In this document: in pieces, positions 7,773-15,171 of the stretch | Layout: each line of letters opens with the position of its first letter | Position numbering within the stretch: the first letter of the stretch is position 1 | Assembly (NCBI RefSeq): GCF_000379485.1 | Contig: NZ_KB902287.1 | Span: forward strand, 1 to 64,000 | DNA: 64,000 nucleotides | Direction of reading: 5' to 3' | Origin: Wenxinia marina DSM 24838 | Lineage (GTDB): Bacteria > Pseudomonadota > Alphaproteobacteria > Rhodobacterales > Rhodobacteraceae | Position numbers and translations under genes: made by a program | Notes under the pieces: generated by a model | Seen by the model: the letters and a program-made list of their open reading frames with translations, nothing else | Database searches by the model: none | Told to the model about the DNA's origin: nothing

Positions 7773-8822
7773 ATGCCCGCCAAGATCCCCGCCACCATCG
7801 TCACCGGCTTTCTCGGCGCCGGGAAGACGACGCTGATCCGCCACCTCTTGGAGAACGCGAACGGCCGCCGCATCGCCCTCATCATCAACGAGTTCGGCGA
7901 CCTCGGCGTCGACGGCGAGATCCTGCGCGGCTGCGGCGTCGAGAGCTGCCGCGACGAGGACATCATGGAGCTGTCGAACGGCTGCATCTGCTGCACCGTG
8001 GCCGAGGACTTCATCCCTACGATGGAGAAGCTGCTGGAGCGCGAGGACGCGCCCGACCACATCGTGATCGAGACCTCTGGCCTCGCCCTGCCGCAACCGC
8101 TGGTCCGCGCCTTCAACTGGCCGGGCATCGCGACCCGGGTCACGGTGGACGGCGTGGTGACGGTGGTCGACGGCAAGGCGGTCGACGAGGGGCGCTTCGC
8201 CCACGACGAGGGCGCGGTGGACGCGCAGCGGGCGCTGGACGACAACCTCGACCACGAGACGCCGCTGTCGGAGCTGTTCGAGGACCAGATCGCCTGCGCC
8301 GACATGATCGTGGTGAACAAGGCCGATCTCCTCGGCGAGGACGGCGCGGCGGCCCTGACCGCGCGGCTCAAGGGCGAGGCGCGGCCGGGCGTTCAGGTGC
8401 TGAAGGCGGTGAAGGGCGCGCTGCCGGCGGACGTGCTACTCGGCCAGGCGAAGGCCGCCGAAGGGGATACCGAGGCGCGGGCCGAGGTGCACCATCACCA
8501 CCACGACGACGCGGACGATCCCGAGCACGAGCACGGCCACGACGAGTTCGAGACCTTCGTCGTCACCCTGCCCGAGATCGCCGACCCCGCTGCCTTCGCC
8601 GACAAGGTCGCGCAGATCGTCCGCGCCCACGACATCCTGCGGCTGAAGGGCTTCGCCGCCGTCGCGGGCAAGCCGCTGCGGCTGACGCTGCAGGCGGTGG
8701 GGCCGCGGATCGAGACCTACTACGACCGGCCCTTCGGCGCCGAGACACGGCAGACCCGGCTGGTGGTCATCGGCGAGGCCGGCCTAGACCGGGGCGCCAT
8801 CGAGGCGGCGCTGGCGGCGTGA
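7773..8822 (+). CDS. cobW: Cobalamin biosynthesis protein CobW
   Basis: 349 residues, the family's usual length. A G3E-family P-loop GTPase: Walker A GFLGAGKTTL at about residues 12-21, the metal-binding GCICC motif near residue 72, NKAD guanine specificity motif near residue 180, a His/Asp-rich metal-binding linker (about residues 235-258), and a CobW C-terminal domain. It is thought to chaperone cobalt to CobNST. It lies between the riboswitch-controlled permease and cobN. The downstream GNAT gene overlaps it by 4 bases (GTGA). Confidence 0.95.
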   Translation: MPAKIPATIVTGFLGAGKTTLIRHLLENANGRRIALIINEFGDLGVDGEILRGCGVESCRDEDIMELSNGCICCTVAEDFIPTMEKLLEREDAPDHIVIETSGLALPQPLVRAFNWPGIATRVTVDGVVTVVDGKAVDEGRFAHDEGAVDAQRALDDNLDHETPLSELFEDQIACADMIVVNKADLLGEDGAAALTARLKGEARPGVQVLKAVKGALPADVLLGQAKAAEGDTEARAEVHHHHHDDADDPEHEHGHDEFETFVVTLPEIADPAAFADKVAQIVRAHDILRLKGFAAVAGKPLRLTLQAVGPRIETYYDRPFGAETRQTRLVVIGEAGLDRGAIEAALAA

Positions 8823-9271
8823 ACGGGATCGAGGTCGCCCCCGCCTCGCCCCGGGAGCCGGGGGCGAGCCGGCTGCTCATGGAGAGCCAGGCGCTGATGC
8901 GGCGGCTGTTCGAGGTGAACCACTTCCTGTCGCTGGACCAGCTGGAGGGGCCGGACATCCGCTTCTTCACCGCCCGCGACGGCACAGCCGTCCTCGGCAC
9001 CGCGGCGCTGGCGCTGAAGGACGGCTACGGCGAGGTGAAGTCGATGTTCGTGGACGAGGCCGCCCGCGGGCGGGGCGTTGCCGCCGCGCTGCTAGCGCGG
9101 ATCGAGGCGGAAGCGGAGGCGGCGCGGCTGCCCTGGCTGCGGCTGGAGACGGGTGACCTGCTTGAGGCGGCGCAGCGCGCCTACGCGCGGGCCGGCTTCG
9201 TGGTCTGCGGGCCGTTCGGCGACTACGTCGTGAACGGCTCGTCGGTCTTCATGGAAAAGAGGCTGGCGTGA
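8819..9271 (+). CDS. GNAT-family N-acetyltransferase
   Basis: 150 residues with the acetyl-CoA binding motif A segment VKSMFVDEAARGRGVAAALL (R/Q-x-x-G-x-G/A as RGRGVA) at about residues 73-92 and a C-terminal YARAGFVVCGPFGDY motif. The GTG start overlaps the cobW stop, so translation is coupled. Its substrate is unknown; its position in the cobalamin operon does not by itself imply a B12 role. Confidence 0.85.
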   Translation: MNGIEVAPASPREPGASRLLMESQALMRRLFEVNHFLSLDQLEGPDIRFFTARDGTAVLGTAALALKDGYGEVKSMFVDEAARGRGVAAALLARIEAEAEAARLPWLRLETGDLLEAAQRAYARAGFVVCGPFGDYVVNGSSVFMEKRLA

Positions 9272-9286
9272 GCCGCGGGCCGGTCA

Positions 9287-9391
9287 TCCGGCGGAGCGCC
9301 GGCGGCGCATGTCCTGGCGTTTGGGGGGCTGCCCGCCCCCGTCCGGCTGCGCCGGACTCCCCCGGGGATATTTACCGCTCGATGAGAGGGG
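9287..9391 (+). repeat. Repeat family F2, copy 1 (full head and A-type tail)
   Basis: The unit reads: head tccggcggagcgcc...gcgcat; a G-run hairpin ggggggctgcccgccccc; a second hairpin gtccggctgcgccggac; then the tail gatatttaccgctcgatgag plus aggg. It begins 15 bases after the GNAT stop. The same ordered blocks recur at seven other places in the window. The tail can act as a weak terminator-like end, but no T-run follows. Confidence 0.75.
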
Positions 9392-9405
9392 GAAGGGGCG
9401 GCGCG

Positions 9406-9606
9406 TTACTCGTCCACCTTCTCCGGGCCGGTGCCGGTATGGCCCGTCGACCGCTCGCCCGGGTGCTTCTCCTTGGGGTCGTGGTCCGGGCTGTCGATGT
9501 CCTCGGGGCCGCGCAGCGGCTTGCCCTTCTCCTCGTCGGTCGCGGTGTCGTCTTCCGGCCGGGAGGGGCGGTCGAGGTCGCGGCTGTCGTCGATCTTGTT
9601 GTTCAT
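9406..9606 (-). CDS. Small highly charged protein, unknown
   Basis: 66 residues, rich in Asp, Glu, Lys, Arg and Pro with no hydrophobic segment (starts MNNKIDDSRDL, ends GPEKVDE), so probably disordered and cytoplasmic. It opens opposite to cobN, 44 bases upstream of the cobN start, and its 3' end abuts the F2 repeat. The residue make-up is unlike a random GC-rich frame, which would be Arg/Ala/Gly-rich, and this argues for a real gene. I do not recognise the family. Confidence 0.5.
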   Translation of the reverse strand: MNNKIDDSRDLDRPSRPEDDTATDEEKGKPLRGPEDIDSPDHDPKEKHPGERSTGHTGTGPEKVDE

Positions 9607-9650
9607 GGGTGGAGAACGCCGGCCGCCGCCCCGGCGTTCCGGGGGGCCTG

Positions 9651-12600
9651 ATGCATCTTCTCGCCGCGACGCCCGGGCAGATCGCCGACGGGACCGAGCC
9701 TGTCGATCTCGGTCAGACGCCGGCGGACGTGGTGCTGGTCTCTGCCGCCGATACCGAGCTGGCGCTGCTTGCGGAGGCGCGGGCGGCTTTGGCCCGAAGC
9801 GAGTCGGGGGCGCCGTCGCTGCGGCTCGCCAATCTGGGACATCTGGCGCATCCGATGTCGGTGGACCTGCATCTCGAGCGTTGCGCGACGCGGTCGCGGC
9901 TGGTGATCGTCCGCCTTCTCGGCGGGCTCGGATACTGGCGCTACGGGGCGGAGCAGTTCGCGGCCCGGCTGCGCGAGGCGAAGGTGCCGCTGGCGCTGCT
10001 GCCGGGGGACGACCGGGAGGATCCGGAGCTGCGGTCGCTCTCCACCGTCGCGGACGCGGATTACGACGCCCTGTGGGCCTACCTCGTGGAGGGGGGCGCG
10101 GGAAACGCGGCGAACTTCCTTCGCCACGCGCGGGCGATGTTGGACGGGACCGAGGCGCCGGCCGCGGCGGCGCCGCTGCTGAAGGCGGGGGCCTACTGGC
10201 CGGGCCAGGGGCCGACGGACCTCGCCACGCTGCGCCGGCACTGGCCGGAGGGGGCGCCGGTGGTGCCGGTGGTATTCTACCGGGCGCTGGTGCAGGGGGC
10301 GGGGCTGGGGCCCGTGAACCGGCTGGTCAAGGCGCTGCTGCGCGAGGGGCTGGCGCCGCTGCCGGTCTTCGTCGCTTCGCTGAAGGACCCGGTCAGCGCG
10401 GCGACGCTGGCGGAGCTGTTCGGCCGGGCGCCGCCGGAGGTGATCCTGAACGCGACCGCCTTCGCCACCGGCACCCCGCACGAGGGCGAGGACGGGGCGG
10501 CGAACCCGCTGGCCGGAACGGGCGCGAACGGGGCGCCGGTGCTGCAGGTCGTGTTCTCGGGCGGCGCCGAGGAGGCGTGGCGGGAGGGCAAGGCCGGGCT
10601 GTCAGGGCGCGACATCGCGATGAACGTCGCGCTGCCGGAGGTGGACGGGCGCATCCTCTCCCGCGCGGTCAGCTTCAAGGGCGAGGCGTATTTCGATGAG
10701 GCCACCGAGTCCGCCATCGCGACCTATCGGCCGGTCGGTGACCGGATCGACTTCGTGGCGCAGCTGGCGGCCGGCTGGGCCCGGCTGCGGCGGGCCGCGC
10801 CGGCGGATCGGAAGGTGGCGCTGGTGCTGGCCAACTATCCCAACCGGGACGGGCGACTCGCCAACGGCGTCGGCCTCGACACGCCGGCCGCGACGGTGCA
10901 CGTCCTGCGGCTGCTGCGCGAGGCGGGCTATCGGACCGGCGAGGCGCCGGAGGACGCCGCCGCGCTGATGGAGCGGCTGCTCGCGGGGCCGACGAACTGG
11001 CTGACCGACCGGGTGGAGCGGCAGGGCGGCGCGGACCTGCCGTTGGCGGAGTACCACAGGTTCTACGGCGCCCTGCCGTGGGAGGTGCGGCAGGCGATGG
11101 AGGAGCGCTGGGGCCCGCCGGAGGCCGACCCCTTCTTCGAGCAAGGCGAAGTCGATTGCGGGCGCTTCAAGCTCGCCATCCACCGGTTCGGCAACGTCGC
11201 CGTCGCGTTGCAGCCGGCGCGCGGCTACAACGTCGATCCCACCGACAGCTACCACTCCCCCGACCTCGTCCCGCCGCACAACTACCTCGCCACCTACGCC
11301 TGGCTGCGGCAGGAGATGGGGGCGCATGCGATCGTCCACATGGGCAAGCACGGCAACCTGGAATGGCTGCCGGGCAAGGCGCTGGCGCTGTCGGCGGCGT
11401 GCTGGCCGGAGATCGCGCTGGGGCCGATGCCGCACGTCTACCCGTTCATCGTGAACGACCCCGGCGAGGGGAGCCAGGCCAAGCGGCGGGCGCAGGCGGT
11501 GATCGTGGACCACCTGACGCCGCCGCTCACCCGGGCCGAGAGCTACGGGCCGCTGCGCGACCTCGAGGCGCTGGTGGACGAGTACTACGAGGCGGCGGGG
11601 GTCGATGCGCGGCGGGCGGACAGGCTGCGGCGGGACATCCTGGGGCTGACCGAGACGACGGGGATCGGCCGCGATGCAGGGCTGTCGGGCGAGGCGGAGG
11701 GGGATCTGGCGAAGCTCGACGCGTGGCTGTGCGAGTTGAAGGAGGCGCAGATCCGCGACGGGCTGCACGTGTTCGGGCAGTCGCCGGAGGGCGGGTTGGC
11801 GCGGGATCTGCTGGTGGCGCTGGCGCGGGTGCCGCGGGGGGACGGCAAGGGGGCGAACGCCTCGCTGATCCGGGCGCTGGCGGCTGACCTGGGGCTGGGG
11901 TTCGATCCGCTGGACTGCGAGTTGTCGGCGCCGGCGGCGGAGCGGCCCGAGGCGCTGGCGGGGCTGTCGGGGGACGCGTGGCGGAGCCTCGGCGACACGG
12001 TGGAGCGGCTGGAACTTCTGGCGCAGCGGCTGGTGGCGGAGTCGATGTCCGGATCGGACATCGGATCGGAAGCTGCGCAGCTTCCGAAGGCGAACTCTGC
12101 GCAGAATTCGCAGGCAGAATCCGCGCGAATTCTGCCTCCCGGGCCGGCGTCGCGCGACGTCCTGGGTTGGATCGCCCGCGACCTCGCCCCTACCCTCGCC
12201 GCCTGCGGGCCGGCGGAAGGCGCCGGACTGCTCACCGCGCTGGACGGCCGCGCCATCCCGCCCGGCCCCTCCGGCGCGCCGACGCGGGGGCGGCCGGACG
12301 TGCTGCCCACGGGGCGCAACTTCTATTCCGTGGACAGCCGCGCCGTGCCCACGCCCACCGCCTGGGCGCTGGGACGCAAGTCGGCGGAGCTGCTGGTCGA
12401 GGCGCATCTCCAGCGCGAGGGCGACTGGCCGCGCAGCCTGTTCGTCACCGCCTGGGGCACCGCCAACATGCGCACCGGCGGCGACGACATCGCGCAGGCG
12501 CTGGCGCTGATGGGCGTTCGGCCGACCTGGGACAACGCGAATCGGCGGGTGACGGGGTTCGAGATATTGCCGCTCGGCATCCTCGGGCGGCCGCGGGTGG

Positions 12601-13475
12601 ACGTGACGCTGCGCGTCTCGGGATTCTTCCGCGACGCCTTTCCGCAGATCATCGCCCTCGTCGACAGCGCGGCCCGCGCGGTGCAGGCGTTGGACGAGCC
12701 GGCGGACGAGAACCCCGCCGCCGCCCGCGCCCGGGCCGGCGAGGGGCAGGCGCGGGTCTACGGCAGCAAGCCCGGCGCCTACGGGGCCGGCCTGCAGGCG
12801 CTGATCGACGAGCGGCTGTGGGGCGAGACGGAGGATTTCGGCCGCGCCTACCTTGAATGGGGCGGCTACGCCTATGGCGCAGGACAGGAGGGCGCAGCCG
12901 ACCGGGCGGGGCTGGAGCAGCGGCTGGGACAGGCCGAGGGCATCGTCCAGAACCAGGACAACCGCGAGCACGACCTGCTGGACAGCGACGACTACTACCA
13001 GTTCGAGGGCGGCGCGGCCGCGGCGGTGAAACTGCTCCAGGGCCGGTCGCGCCCGGTCTGGCACAACGACCATTCCCGGCCGGAACGCCCCGTCGTCCGC
13101 CCGCTGGAGGACGAGCTCGCCCGCGTGGTGCGCAGCCGCGTGGTGAATCCCAAGTGGATCGCGGGGGTGAAGCGGCACGGCTACAAGGGCGCGTTCGAGA
13201 TCGCGGCGACGGTGGATTATCTCTTCGCCTTCGCCGCGACGACGGGCGCGGTGGCGAACCACCATTTCGACCTGGTCGAGGAGGCGTTCCTCGCCGACGA
13301 CTCGACCCGGGACTTCATCGCGGAGGCGAACGCGCCGGCACTGGTGGACATCGCACAGAGGCTTCAGGAAGCGATCGACCGCGGCCTTTGGGTGCCGCGG
13401 TCGAACTCCGCGCGTGCGCGGATCGAGGGTCTTCTGTCGGCTCAGCCCACGGCGAATGCCGCGACGCCGATGTAG
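9651..13475 (+). CDS. cobN: Cobaltochelatase subunit CobN
   Basis: 1274 residues, typical for CobN, the large subunit of the ATP-dependent CobNST chelatase that inserts Co2+ into hydrogenobyrinic acid a,c-diamide. Recognisable CobN/BchH motifs include LGGLGYWRYG (about residue 90), HMGKHGNLEWLPGK (about 565), NFYSVDSRAVPTPTAW (about 890), SLFVTAWGTANMRTGGDDIAQAL (split over 925-950) and YDFLLDSD-like EHDLLDSDDYYQFEGG (about 1107). A low-complexity linker at residues 805-829 is made of three palindromes (see repeat). The ATG has a G-run upstream. Confidence 0.96.
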   Translation: MHLLAATPGQIADGTEPVDLGQTPADVVLVSAADTELALLAEARAALARSESGAPSLRLANLGHLAHPMSVDLHLERCATRSRLVIVRLLGGLGYWRYGAEQFAARLREAKVPLALLPGDDREDPELRSLSTVADADYDALWAYLVEGGAGNAANFLRHARAMLDGTEAPAAAAPLLKAGAYWPGQGPTDLATLRRHWPEGAPVVPVVFYRALVQGAGLGPVNRLVKALLREGLAPLPVFVASLKDPVSAATLAELFGRAPPEVILNATAFATGTPHEGEDGAANPLAGTGANGAPVLQVVFSGGAEEAWREGKAGLSGRDIAMNVALPEVDGRILSRAVSFKGEAYFDEATESAIATYRPVGDRIDFVAQLAAGWARLRRAAPADRKVALVLANYPNRDGRLANGVGLDTPAATVHVLRLLREAGYRTGEAPEDAAALMERLLAGPTNWLTDRVERQGGADLPLAEYHRFYGALPWEVRQAMEERWGPPEADPFFEQGEVDCGRFKLAIHRFGNVAVALQPARGYNVDPTDSYHSPDLVPPHNYLATYAWLRQEMGAHAIVHMGKHGNLEWLPGKALALSAACWPEIALGPMPHVYPFIVNDPGEGSQAKRRAQAVIVDHLTPPLTRAESYGPLRDLEALVDEYYEAAGVDARRADRLRRDILGLTETTGIGRDAGLSGEAEGDLAKLDAWLCELKEAQIRDGLHVFGQSPEGGLARDLLVALARVPRGDGKGANASLIRALAADLGLGFDPLDCELSAPAAERPEALAGLSGDAWRSLGDTVERLELLAQRLVAESMSGSDIGSEAAQLPKANSAQNSQAESARILPPGPASRDVLGWIARDLAPTLAACGPAEGAGLLTALDGRAIPPGPSGAPTRGRPDVLPTGRNFYSVDSRAVPTPTAWALGRKSAELLVEAHLQREGDWPRSLFVTAWGTANMRTGGDDIAQALALMGVRPTWDNANRRVTGFEILPLGILGRPRVDVTLRVSGFFRDAFPQIIALVDSAARAVQALDEPADENPAAARARAGEGQARVYGSKPGAYGAGLQALIDERLWGETEDFGRAYLEWGGYAYGAGQEGAADRAGLEQRLGQAEGIVQNQDNREHDLLDSDDYYQFEGGAAAAVKLLQGRSRPVWHNDHSRPERPVVRPLEDELARVVRSRVVNPKWIAGVKRHGYKGAFEIAATVDYLFAFAATTGAVANHHFDLVEEAFLADDSTRDFIAEANAPALVDIAQRLQEAIDRGLWVPRSNSARARIEGLLSAQPTANAATPM
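12067..12136. repeat. Three consecutive palindromes inside cobN
   Basis: 12067-12086 is a perfect 20-bp palindrome (cggaagctgcgcagcttccg). 12090-12111 is a 22-bp near-perfect one built from gcgaa.tctgcgcaga.ttcgc. 12113-12136 is a 24-bp near-perfect one with ggcagaat/attctgcc arms. They encode the Ala/Ser/Gln-rich segment SEAAQLPKANSAQNSQAES, unlike the flanking conserved CobN sequence, and lie in frame in an interdomain linker. Confidence 0.7.
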
Positions 13476-13507
13476 CAGACGAGAAGACCGAGCGTGAAGT
13501 ACTGCAT
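13442..13507 (-). CDS. 21-residue hydrophobic peptide antisense to the 3' end of cobN
   Basis: Read on the minus strand, ATG at 13507 gives MQYFTLGLLVCYIGVAAFAV plus Gly and then TGA. It is one transmembrane-length hydrophobic helix with a short polar start, preceded by a good ribosome binding site (TGGAG, 8 bases before the ATG). It overlaps the last 34 bases of cobN on the other strand. It resembles the class of single-helix small membrane proteins; no function is known to me. Chance is possible at this length. Confidence 0.45.
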   Translation of the reverse strand: MQYFTLGLLVCYIGVAAFAVG

Positions 13508-13597
13508 CACCCGTCTCCAGAGTTCACGGCCGCATCACGCGGCGTTGATCGCACAGCGCTCAGGCGCCGGGTCTGGTTCCCTCGCGGCATCGCGCTC

Positions 13598-14083
13598 GTG
13601 GCATCCGTGACCGAGGCACCGCGGCCACGCCGCCTGCGCCCGGGGGACCCGGCGCTGGCCGAGGCGCTGGCGCTGGTGCGGGCGGCCTTCGCCTACATGG
13701 ACGGGGTGGTCGACCCGCCCTCGTCGATCCACCGCCTGTTGGACGAAGCGATGGAGGCGGCCGCGACGGACGGCGAGGTCTGGGCGGCCGGAGACCCGGT
13801 GGCGGCCTGCGTGACGCTGACGCCGCAGCAGGACGCCCTCAACCTCGGCAAGCTCGCCGTCGCCGAAGCCGCGCGCGGCCGCGGGCTCGCCCGGCTGCTG
13901 GTGACCCATGCCGAGGCACGCGCCCGCGCGCTCGCCCTGCCCCGCCTTCGGCTGCAGAGCCGGACCGAGCTCGTCGCCAACCACGCCACCTTCGCCGCGC
14001 TCGGATTCGTCCGGGTGGGCGCGACCGCGCACCCGGGCTACGCTTCGCCCACCAGCCTCACCTTCGAGAAGGAGCTGCCATGA
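13598..14083 (+). CDS. GNAT-family N-acetyltransferase
   Basis: 161 residues from a GTG at 13598; a second GTG at 13607 (VTEAPRPR) is equally possible and neither has a strong ribosome binding site. The acetyl-CoA motif LGKLAVAEAARGRGLARLLV lies near residue 90, and the C-terminus has the ALGFVRVG pattern. The stop overlaps the cobO start by 4 bases (ATGA), so the gene is in the cobO transcript. Its substrate is unknown. Confidence 0.8.
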   Translation: MASVTEAPRPRRLRPGDPALAEALALVRAAFAYMDGVVDPPSSIHRLLDEAMEAAATDGEVWAAGDPVAACVTLTPQQDALNLGKLAVAEAARGRGLARLLVTHAEARARALALPRLRLQSRTELVANHATFAALGFVRVGATAHPGYASPTSLTFEKELP

Positions 14084-14688
14084 CCGAGGACTACGAGCGC
14101 CACGCCGCGAAGATGGCCAAGAAGAAGGCCGCCCGCGACAAGATCATGGCCACCAAGACCGACGAGAAGGGGTTGGTGATCGTCCACACCGGAAAGGGCA
14201 AGGGCAAGTCCACCGCCGCCTTCGGCATGATCTTCCGCTGCATCGCCCACGGCATGCCCTGCGCGGTCGTGCAGTTCATCAAGGGCGGCATGTCGACGGG
14301 CGAGCGCGACCTGATCCAGGAGCGCTTCTCCGACCTCTGCCAGTTCCACGCGATGGGCGAGGGCTTCACCTGGGAGACGCAGGACCGCGCCCGCGACATC
14401 GAGATGGCGCAGGCCGCCTGGGAGAAGGCGAAGGAGCTGATCCGCGATCCCGGCAACCGCATGGTCCTGCTGGACGAGATCAACATCGCGCTGCGGTACG
14501 AGTATCTCGCCATCGAAGAGGTGCTGGCGTTCCTGGCCGAGGAAAAGCCGCCGATGACCCACGTCGTCCTGACGGGACGCAACGCCCATCCCGACCTGAT
14601 CGAGGCGGCCGACCTCGTCACCGAGATGGAGCTGGTGAAGCACCCGTTCCGCTCGGGCATCAAGGCGCAGATCGGGGTGGAGTTCTGA
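14080..14688 (+). CDS. cobO: Cob(I)yrinic acid a,c-diamide adenosyltransferase CobO
   Basis: 202 residues, standard for CobO/BtuR. It transfers the 5'-deoxyadenosyl group from ATP to cob(I)yrinic acid a,c-diamide. The P-loop GKGKGKSTAAFG is at about residues 38-49 and the core segment LLDEINIALRYEYL at about 129-142. It follows CobN in the aerobic pathway and lies downstream of it. It starts at ATG overlapping the GNAT stop. Confidence 0.96.
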   Translation: MTEDYERHAAKMAKKKAARDKIMATKTDEKGLVIVHTGKGKGKSTAAFGMIFRCIAHGMPCAVVQFIKGGMSTGERDLIQERFSDLCQFHAMGEGFTWETQDRARDIEMAQAAWEKAKELIRDPGNRMVLLDEINIALRYEYLAIEEVLAFLAEEKPPMTHVVLTGRNAHPDLIEAADLVTEMELVKHPFRSGIKAQIGVEF

Positions 14689-14693
14689 ATCCC

Positions 14694-15167
14694 TTGCGCG
14701 TCCTGTCGCGGCCGCTGCTGCGCGGGGCGATGTGGGGCTTTCGCCTCTGCCGCCGCTCGGTCTGGTTCTTCACACGGCCCGAGACCCGCGGCGCCCACGT
14801 GATCGCGCGCACGCCCGAGGGCGAGGTGGTGCTGGTGCGGCTGACCTACGCCAAAGGCTGGCGCCTGCCGGGCGGCGGCATCGACGCCGGCGAGACGGCC
14901 GAGGCGGCGGCGCTGCGCGAACTGCGCGAGGAGATCGGCCTGACCGGCCACGGCGCGGTGACGCATCTGGGCGAGATCCACCACCGGCCGGACTTCCGCC
15001 GCGGGATCGCCCAGGTCTTCGAGGTGCGGGACGTGCGCTACGCGCCGCCCCGCGTCTCGCTGGAGATCGAGGAGGTCCGCGCCTTCCCGCCGGACGCACT
15101 GCCGCCCGACATGCCGGACATCACGACGCGCCAGCTCGCGATGGCGGGACTGTCGCCGCCGGGCTGA
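14694..15167 (+). CDS. NUDIX hydrolase
   Basis: 157 residues if started at TTG 14694, 145 if at ATG 14730. The first is preceded by GGAG at a workable distance; the second has no good site. The Nudix box GGGIDAGETAEAAALRELRE plus EIG (about residues 62-84) is intact, with the catalytic Glu residues of REL-REE. It hydrolyses a nucleoside diphosphate-X substrate that cannot be told from sequence. It lies just after cobO and is probably co-transcribed. Confidence 0.82.
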   Translation: MRVLSRPLLRGAMWGFRLCRRSVWFFTRPETRGAHVIARTPEGEVVLVRLTYAKGWRLPGGGIDAGETAEAAALRELREEIGLTGHGAVTHLGEIHHRPDFRRGIAQVFEVRDVRYAPPRVSLEIEEVRAFPPDALPPDMPDITTRQLAMAGLSPPG

Positions 15168-15171
15168 CGGG

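Noticed and set aside
8480-8545. His-rich segment of cobW as an inserted repeat
   Set aside because: A His/Asp-rich linker is normal for CobW proteins and no repeat family is involved.
9268-9651. Plus-strand frame between the GNAT gene and cobN
   Set aside because: It runs through the F2 repeat and ends at the cobN start; composition and lack of a ribosome site argue against a gene.
10602-13265. Long minus-strand frame opposite cobN
   Set aside because: An Arg/Pro-rich shadow; cobN motifs prove the plus strand is coding.
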